Positions 56,895 to 64,000 of a stretch of 64,000 nt of DNA are shown here, one piece after another (position 1 is the stretch's first letter; every line of letters starts with the position of its first letter). The notes below the pieces were generated by a model. It did no database searches. It was not told where the DNA came from and was given only the letters and a program-made list of their open reading frames with translations. Source of the DNA: Stachybotrys elegans (Eukaryota > Ascomycota > Sordariomycetes > Hypocreales > Stachybotryaceae); contig JAGPNK010000007.1 in the NCBI GenBank assembly GCA_020746835.1, positions 992,001 through 1,056,000 of the forward strand, written 5' to 3'. The position numbers and the translations under genes are program-made.

Positions 56895-59800
56895 ATGGAC
56901 TATTCGAAACTCCGTGCCACCGCTCTGCGAGATGGCGAGGACGAGGAAGCCGTCACCGTCGATACCCGCGCCCTCATCGACAAGGTGCTTGCCCGATACT
57001 CGGGCGAGTGGACGACACTGCGAGAGCTCATCCAGAACGCCGCCGATGCACAAGCCACCACCGTCTCGGTCAAATGGGAGACCCTACCCTCTGTATCAGT
57101 CCCTCTACCGGCTACGAACAATCGCTCCGAGCTCCTCAAGCACGCCCTATCCCACAATACATTGCGCCGACTCGTCGTCTCCAACAATGGACAGCCTTTT
57201 ACAAAGACAGACTGGGGGAGGTTGAAGAGGATTGCGGAAGGAAACCCCGACGAGACCAAGATCGGAGCTTTCGGTGTTGGTTTCTACAGCGTCTTCGCCG
57301 ACTGCGAGGAGCCCTTTGTGAGCTCCGGAAACGAGGCCATGGCGTTCTACTGGAAGGGCAACGCTCTCTTCACCAAGAAATCTACCCTCCCTGCCGATCA
57401 GTCCAGCTCCGATACCATATTCGTCCTGGATTACCGAAATACAACAACTCCCATGCCAAATCTGCTATCTGTGAGCCAGTTCTTGGCCACGAGTCTAACA
57501 TTTGTGGCGCTACAAAACATTGAGTTCTGGATCGACGACTACCAGATTCTCAAGTTGACCAAGAAATCATCGCCCAGCTTGGAGCTTCCTCTACCGCGCG
57601 ACCTTGAGGCTCGGACCAAGGACGGCATCATGCGGCTGACCAGCGTTGATCGGACCAACACCCAGATCGATGCCGCCTATATGAATGTAGTTGGCTGGAA
57701 GCCGCAGACAAGCTCATCCCAAAATAAGTCCACAGACACCTACGGATCGGCCGAAGCACCTTCTCTGAGATCCTTTTTTGCTCGTTTCACATCTAGCTCG
57801 TCGCAATCAAGCTCCAAGGCCAAGGCACAGGCCGAAGAACAGTCAGCCCAGGTGGCAATAGCTGAAGACGTCACCAAGATTAGCAGCTCCACCATCTTCC
57901 TTCGAGCAACTTCGGCTTCTGTTCAGACTCATGTAGGACAGTCTTTCGCTGCTGAGCTGGAACGAGCCACCAAGAAGCCTCCGCCAAAGACCACCCGGCT
58001 CTCCATCCTCACGTCGTCCTATGACGAAGCTCAGGCATCAGATAGCGCTGCTGTCGAAGGTGCACTGGGTAAGGCCACCGATGTCTTCGCATCTGTTCTC
58101 CCGAGCAAGAAGCCTGGTGGTCGAATCTTCATCGGCTTTCCAACCATGCAGACGACGGGTGCAGGCATGCACATTTCCGCACCCTCAGTCATCCCTACTG
58201 TAGAACGAGAGGCTATCGACCTCAATGCACGATGGGTTAGGACCTGGAATATCGAGCTTTTGCGCGCTGCTGGCATGGTCACGAGATTGGCCTTTGCCAA
58301 CGAGATGGATGATCTTAACCAAAAGATTCGTCGAGCCTCCGAGAATGGCCAGAAGATAACCAAGGAGATCATTGCTCGTTTTATGCCCGAAGCACTTCAT
58401 ACTCTAAAGACCTTTACTTTCACCGACTCCACGCCGAGCGGACAGGTTGGTCAGATCATCGAAGAAGCGTTTTGGACGTGTTTCAAGAGGGCAACTATCG
58501 AGACATACTCAACGCGCGGAGTTCTGCAGACTTCCCAAGTTCGCCTCGGCTCGGAAGAGCTGAGCAAGTTTGTCAACAGCATTCCCATCGTGCCGAACGA
58601 GATAAACGATGTGCCTTTTGTCAGAAAGCTCATCGACTTTGGTCTCATTTCCCACATTACCGTATCCGATATCAAGAATGAGTTGTCTGCCAAAGCTCTC
58701 AACAAGTCGCAGATGATCAACTTTATCAGCTGGCTGGCCAAGAAATGCCTTCGTGGCGAACTCGACGTGGGAAGCAGGACTGCTTTGCTCGAAGTGGCGG
58801 TGGCTACCTTGAGTGACGAGGGAGACTCGGGGGATATCGTTGCCCTTGGCAGCATCCAGAACTATCTGAGCCTCGCCAGAATACCCGCCAGTCTGCCTGT
58901 ACCTCCCACGACGATACCGTTCGTTCTCACTGCCAACTGTTCCCCTAATGAGCTGCAGGCTCTGGGCTGGGAGGCTCTGGAGGTACTTCCTTGGCTCAGG
59001 TTTCTTTTAGAAACCACCAACGCTCGACCTGAGGAAGAAAGCATGACCAAGTCGTCCAAATTTGCCGTCCAGGTTCTGACAGTGCTATCCAAGAACTGGG
59101 AAAATCTCTCGGGTGCCCAAAAGGAGTCGATCGTGGCTCTTCTCAAGTCCAACACGGTCATGCCAACAAAGCTTGGGATGCGAAAGCCCGCCGAGTCATT
59201 TTTCCCAACGGTTAAACTCTTCGACGACCTACCCGTCATACAAGGATGCGAGAAGGTAAAGGAGAAATTCCTTACTGCCATCGGAGTTCGCAAGACTGTC
59301 GACCTTGAGACGATTTTCACTCGACTCTTGAGCCCGTCCGGCGATGGGGATCAGAGGAGGTGGAGTCATGTTGAGCTCATCAAGTATCTCGCTTCTGTCC
59401 AAGCAGATATCCCCACGGATGATATGATAAAGCTCAAGGAGTCTCGATTCTGTCCTGCTGAAGCCGGCCCGAGGGGGATGGAATCAACCAAGCCATCCGA
59501 AAGGATGTACAAGGTCTCTGAGCTTTTCGAGCCCAAAGAGGCTCTGCGAGCTTTGCAGTTGCCAATCCTGCAGTGGCCAGGCCCTCCAGGCAGTTTCAGG
59601 CCAAGCAGCACCGAAGCGCGGTTCTTGGCTGCACTTGGGCTGCGGCCATTTCCTCTGGTGCCAGAGCTTGTGGAAATGATGGCATCAAAGGATGAAAAGT
59701 TGCGGACTTCTGCCATGACCTACTTCATTGCCAGCCACAGCACTAATCGCTATGCCGCGTTCGATCTTAGAGATTGTCGCAGAGCAATCATGCCACTCCA

Positions 59801-62300
59801 AGGAAGCAGCCAGTTGGTTCCTCCATCGGGCTGCTTTACCAATGAGCGGGCGTCTATTCTGGGGTTCAGGATTCTGAGAAGAGATCTTCACGATCATGCA
59901 ATTGTGAGCATTCATCTGTCTTGTTTGTGATGTCCAGCTAACGACCAGATAGAAATTTGGTGTTGCCAGAGACCCCCCGATGACGGAGTGCGTTAATCGC
60001 CTGCTGGCTAATCCTCCTCAGGACAAGCAAGCTGCCATCAGCATATTCAGCTATTTCGCTTCTCGGATCAGTGAAGTGACCGAGAGTAGCCAGGTCAAAC
60101 TACGAGATGCTCCCATTGTACCTGTGAACAGATCCAATGCGTCAATGTCAGAGAAAGGTAGCGGCAAGGTATCTCACCTTAGCCCAAGCCGTGTATACCT
60201 CGGGACCTCGAACGACTACGGCGACATCTTCGACTTTGTTGATTTCGGGCAGGATGCCAATACCTTCCTGTACAAATGTGGTTCCAAGATGGAGCCGACC
60301 AAGCTGGAAGTTGCGCATATGGCGTGCGGCGAACCAGCAAGACTGCTCAGTGTCCTGCAAACCCCTGAGAAGTACATTGACTTGCTCAAGTCCATTTCCC
60401 AGGACACAGGGATGCTCCGCCGAGACAGAGCCCTTTGGTCAAAGATGAAAGTGTCGCCCTTCCTCCTGGCTTACAAGGAAATTGCAGCTCCTAAGGGGAA
60501 TCTGATCGACATTGATGATGAGGACGAGGCACCGATCAAATCATATCAACTCCTGCCTGCTTCTAGGATCGTGGTGCAAAACGACATCATAAGCTACCGG
60601 CTTTTCAAGGAGCACTTGATGTGTGCACCCGAAGAAGATATTCTCGAGTCGTTCTATCTACAGCTCGGCGCCCAGAAACTAAGCAGCATTGTGCAGGAGG
60701 AGGTAAGGATTGGGCCCCATACGAACCAGCTCAAGGCTGCCGAATCGCTACGGAAGCACGTCTTGGAGAGATCCAAGATTTTCCTTTTCGAATATTCCAA
60801 TTACCGGAGGGATGCTGTCAAGCACGACACCAAGTGGTTGGAGAAGAACCTGCGTGTAGAAATGGTTCGATCAGTTGCGCTCCGCCGAGCCTTGAAGGGT
60901 CAATCACAATCTCACACAGAAAAGCGGTCTGCTGCGGCTGCGAAGGACGGCGGCTCTTGGGTTCTTTACGTGTCCAGTGATGGAAAGCCAGACATGTACC
61001 AGGTCGGCCAGGCAATCTGCCAGATGCTGTTGGATCACCCGAACCAGCAAGCCTACCTATTCTTTGAGCCCTTTTTGACCCTGGACCTCATCAGCCTGCG
61101 TGCTCGTGGGTACAACGTTGATCGTATCCTGCGTGCCAAGGCTGCAGAGGCCAGAATTGCCGAAGAAGAGCGTCGCAAGGCATTGGAAGAAGAAGAGAAG
61201 AAGATCAGAGAGAGGGAGCTCAACTGGGCCCAACAAGGGAAGGCAATCGACCAGGGCAACGACGCTGAAGTAAGAGAGGCGGCGCGCAATGCTGCTCACT
61301 CGCCGGAACCTGTCATGCCAGGGGCATGGGATTCCCCAGAGGAGCGCAAACCAGAAAGACCTCAGCAGGGCAAAAAGACAAAGGGTTTATTCTCCGACTG
61401 GAGTCGTCGCCTGGGTTTCGACACATCTGATCAAGACTCTGGTCAAGAGTCTGAACCACAAAAGCTCCTCGATAAGTTCATGGACAATCCTTCTGGGGCC
61501 GGCCCATCGAGCACCGGCGGGCAACCCGATGCCCCTCGGACAGATGACGGCAGGGTGACAAGCCCAGCAGTTGTTCATCAGAATCTTCTGAATGCCATCA
61601 ACTCAACTCGTGCTCATGGGTCAAACGAAGTCTATTCTGAGCCCAAGATCAACGAGGTCAAGGAGCAGTCCACGTACTGTGATGAGAAGCCGGCTCATAA
61701 CATCACCTTTGCGGCGGAGGCATCCAACGGGATGAAGGTGTATGTGAGCAAGAATCTATCGACTGATCCAGCAATGTTCTTGTCTGCGAATATTGCAGCC
61801 ATCAATGCCTTTGCTTCCCTTCTTGTTGAGATTGGTGGCATTTACTCCCTGGCACCTAAGGTCCTGCATATCTTCCATGAGGAAACCGGCGGTACAATTG
61901 CCTTCAACGCCAGTGGCAGTATATTCTGCAACTTGAGGTTCTTCCTGCAGCTGCATGCTGCGAACTTGGAAGGTCCAGGTGCAGGCAAAGCCAAGGCCGA
62001 CGCAGCCACGTGGTGGTGGGTTATCATTGCCCATGAGCTTGCCCACAACCTCGTTCATCCGCACAATTCTGAGCATGTCTATTACACGTGAGTCTTGCTT
62101 CCTGCTGGTGATGTCTCAATTGCTTACACAGATACAGTCAATCATTCATTCAACAGTACATGGGTAAAATGATGGTCAAGGTGGCCCAGTGGACACAAGC
62201 TCCAGATGTTCCAGCACGGGCGGCGCCTCAGCGGGCTTCTACTGCGGCGAGCATCCAGACCCAAGCGCCCCCTCCACCATATAGTAGAACTGCGCGATAG
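56895..62300 (+). CDS. Large sacsin-like GHKL ATPase (DUF3684 type) with C-terminal HExxH zincin-like motif
   Basis: Three exons, 56895-59903, 59953-62087 and 62132-62300, give 1770 residues. The start is the first ATG in frame (56895). The N-terminus is an Hsp90-like ATP-binding domain: the N-box ELIQNAADAQA (44-54, as in sacsin) and the glycine loop GAFGVGFYSVF (124-134). A long middle region has no other domain I recognise (DUF3684 by memory). An ER/K-rich helix is near 1395-1425. The C-terminal domain contains AHELAHNLVHPHNSEH, with HExxH at 1697-1701 and a further His at 1707, the metzincin spacing HExxHxxxxxH, then Glu1710 and His1711. Similar fungal proteins are uncharacterised. It may be a chaperone-like ATPase with a metal site or protease. 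Activity is inference. Confidence 0.85.
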
Positions 62301-62842
62301 ACGATAGATAGGCGACTTTAAAGGACTCCTTGTACAGTTTTGGCGTTGAGACTTTTTAGGGCAAACCATATAGATTTTGAGTATACATTTTGGAGGCAAC
62401 GTCCCATAATCATTTCATTGAACGTATAGTCACACAAAACCTTCATGTTGATTTTGTATGTGCAATATGAGTTGCATGTTCCCATAATGAGAAGAGGCAT
62501 CGTTCAAAATACAATGCGGAAGAATTCACTAGTCGCCATACTTTTGTTACATGGCTACCTATATTTCTCTCTTCCTACGCATACTGCACCTCCTAGTCTC
62601 ATCAGAGGCGTGTAACCGGCGTCCAGGGTAGTGGATGAGCAACAAGGGTTGCATCCCATCACGTGACAGCGAATTTAGCTCCCCAGCCTGGCAACGTCCG
62701 GACTTCAAGCATCACAACCTCAACTCTCGGATGCGATTCACCACACCCGACCTGCTCGCGAACCGGCTGTGAACCCCGGCCAATTCCCCTCGAAACCGAA
62801 CCAGCGTCCAGCTACCACAACCCCACATCTCAATTGCCCAGC
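62301..62842. other. Intergenic stretch upstream of the ATP synthase e gene
   Basis: AT-rich 3' flank of the sacsin-like gene, then the promoter of the ATP synthase subunit gene. Nothing else is seen. Confidence 0.5.
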
Positions 62843-63186
62843 ATGGTGCACCGAATCGCCTTCTGGAGCTTCTTCGGTACGATTCACCACACCCCCAAAC
62901 TACCTGGCTCCCCCCCTCTTCATTGGAGCTCGCAAGCTGACAGTCTCCGTGTGCAGGCGCCGCCGTGCGCTTCTGGCAGGTCGGCATCGAGATGCGCCCG
63001 TTCTTCAACAGGCAGTCCCTGTGGGTTTACCCCGTGTACATGGGCGCCGGCGCCAGCTTCGGATACTGGCTGCAGGGCGTGGACGACAGGCAGACGGAGA
63101 CGCTCAACGCGCGAAAGGCGATGCTGCTGGAGAAGAGGGCGCGAAAGGCCGAGAAGGACGCCGAGACTGCCGCTGCTCAGTCTTGA
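62843..63186 (+). CDS. ATP21: ATP synthase subunit e, mitochondrial F1Fo
   Basis: Two exons, 62843-62876 and 62957-63186, give 87 residues. The first exon is only 34 bp. The protein starts MVHRIAFWSFFGAAVRFWQVGIEMRP, with one membrane helix (about 30-52) and the small-residue stretch YMGAGASFGYWL, then a basic coiled coil ending in TAAAQS. Subunit e (Tim11/Atp21) supports ATP synthase dimers and cristae shape. The conventional GxxxG is reduced to small residues, which is common in fungi. Confidence 0.9.
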
Positions 63187-63551
63187 AGTAATGATATTCG
63201 AGGAGGAGGAGGAGGAGGAGGAGGATGAAGGGGATTTCGACTTCCCGAGGACATGGAAATGCTGGTGTTCGAAGATGGGATGCCCCGTTGTCCAGCTTGG
63301 GAGTCGGCTGTATTGTACATATGCGGGAATAGAAGGAATGCAAACGCCAGCAAAAGACGCAAACAATGGAAGCCTTTCTATGTGAAGCCGCCAATATTCC
63401 GATTTGCTCATTATGAGGAATATCTACACCTATTGAAGACACTAACTTTGTACAAAGCCTCTACCGCGGGAACAGGTGCTTGGAACACGAAAAACAGAGT
63501 TTGGCCAGATGGATCATGTATTTGGATGTACTTTGGATAATTCTAACACCG
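63187..63551. other. Convergent 3' flanks of ATP21 and GCD2, with a GAG repeat
   Basis: A 365 bp gap. A (GAG)8 run is at 63200-63223, immediately 3' of the ATP21 stop. Some open frames here are shadows of it. No other gene is supported. Confidence 0.5.
63200..63223. repeat. (GAG)8 microsatellite
   Basis: Eight GAG copies in the 3' untranslated region of ATP21. Confidence 0.85.
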
Positions 63552-64000
63552 CTACAGCTCCTCCATCTTTCTCAGCATGGCTGGCAAGGACGTCTCGCGA
63601 GCATACCCTAGCTCGGTGACCACGAGTGAAATAAACTCCTTCTTGGTCGTGTCGAACAATAGTCTGAAGCCCTCGTCGGTGCATCGCTCCGGGTCAATCT
63701 CATTGTACGTCAGGGAGTCGATGGAGACGCGCTCGGTGAAGTTGATGGTCTCGCAGAGGGCCATGACCTGGATGCCCAGGTCGGCGGCGACGGTAGCAAT
63801 GTCGCAGGTCCCGGCGCGCGCGTACATGGCTCCGTTGCTGAACATGGCCTCGGCGGCGACGAGGACGTGCGTCGACTTGTTGAGGCTGGGCCGCAATGCG
63901 CCCATGTCGGGCACGTACGTGACGGCGATGCCTGCGGCAGAGAGCTTCTCGGCGTGGGCGAGGCCGACGCGCTCAAAGGCGTCGTCTATCAGCGTGACGC
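63552..64000 (-). CDS. GCD2: eIF2B delta-type subunit (Gcd2), C-terminal part, cut by the window edge
   Basis: The frame on the minus strand is open to the window end; about 149 C-terminal residues are visible. They read VTLIDDAFERVGLAHAEKLSAAGIAVTYVPD, then THVLVAAEAMFSNGAMYARAGTCDIATVAADLGIQVMALCETINFTERVSIDSLTYNEID and LLFDTTKKEFISLVVTELG. The Rossmann-like C-terminal domain of eIF2B alpha/beta/delta is clear, and the closing VVTELG..LPAMLRK pattern fits delta best. eIF2B exchanges GDP for GTP on eIF2 to allow translation initiation. The start and first exons lie outside the window. Confidence 0.8.
   Translation of the reverse strand, partial: VTLIDDAFERVGLAHAEKLSAAGIAVTYVPDMGALRPSLNKSTHVLVAAEAMFSNGAMYARAGTCDIATVAADLGIQVMALCETINFTERVSIDSLTYNEIDPERCTDEGFRLLFDTTKKEFISLVVTELGYARETSLPAMLRKMEEL

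Noticed and set aside
63177..63442. Frames with poly-Pro/Ser/Leu near the ATP21 3' end
   Set aside because: They arise from the GAG repeat read in other frames.

Overview
This window is nuclear DNA of a filamentous ascomycete. It has short 47-100 bp spliceosomal introns with GT..AG ends and CTAAC-type branch sites, compact protein-coding genes on both strands, and no operons. The gene complement (hydrophobin, proteinase K-like subtilisin, GH16 and PL4 enzymes, a TMLH-type carnitine enzyme, Ugo1, a fungal calcineurin A) fits a Sordariomycete, most likely Hypocreales. That placement is inferred from remembered protein similarity, not from a phylogeny. I found 26 protein genes (25 complete, one cut by the right edge) and one cytochrome P450 pseudogene. 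Intron-containing genes were rebuilt by hand, and every complete spliced model is a multiple of three and ends at its stop codon. I see no tRNA, rRNA, CRISPR array or intact transposon.

Bases 1-18.4 kb are an accessory, surface-directed and secreted region: a membrane family-2 glycosyltransferase, an unknown 194-residue protein, a hydrophobin, TIM22 (the one housekeeping gene here), a membrane-anchored GH16 glucanase, a secreted subtilisin, a decayed P450, an intronless bacterial-looking methyltransferase and a secreted rhamnogalacturonan lyase (PL4). Gaps are long (1-2 kb), several genes have a clear TATA box, and small repeats and G-runs occur.

Bases 19-33.7 kb are mostly housekeeping: the spliceosomal SNW protein Prp45, a p24 cargo receptor divergent from a PhoD-like phosphatase, ribosome biogenesis factor Rrp15, mitochondrial ferredoxin Yah1 divergent from mitochondrial fusion factor Ugo1, a COMPASS Shg1 protein with a very long RS/RD tail, and a triose-phosphate/nucleotide-sugar transporter. 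A 3.3 kb gene-poor stretch with microsatellites follows.

Bases 37-49.6 kb hold a membrane-anchored ubiquitin protease (Ubp16/USP30 type) divergent from trimethyllysine dioxygenase, a sugar-type short-chain reductase, a fungal family of unknown function often labelled geranylgeranyl pyrophosphate synthetase, calcineurin A and a proteasome-assembly chaperone. Bases 49.9-64 kb hold the rRNA-processing helicase Ecm16/Dhr1, Mediator Med6 divergent from an MMTAG2-domain protein, a 1770-residue sacsin-like ATPase whose C-terminus carries a metzincin-spaced zinc-protease motif, ATP synthase subunit e, and the C-terminus of eIF2B delta.

The most notable observations are the ATPase/zincin fusion, two separate 6-nucleotide micro-exons (transporter and PhoD genes), the RS-tailed Shg1, the noncanonical hydrophobin and the bacterial-like methyltransferase beside a dead P450.
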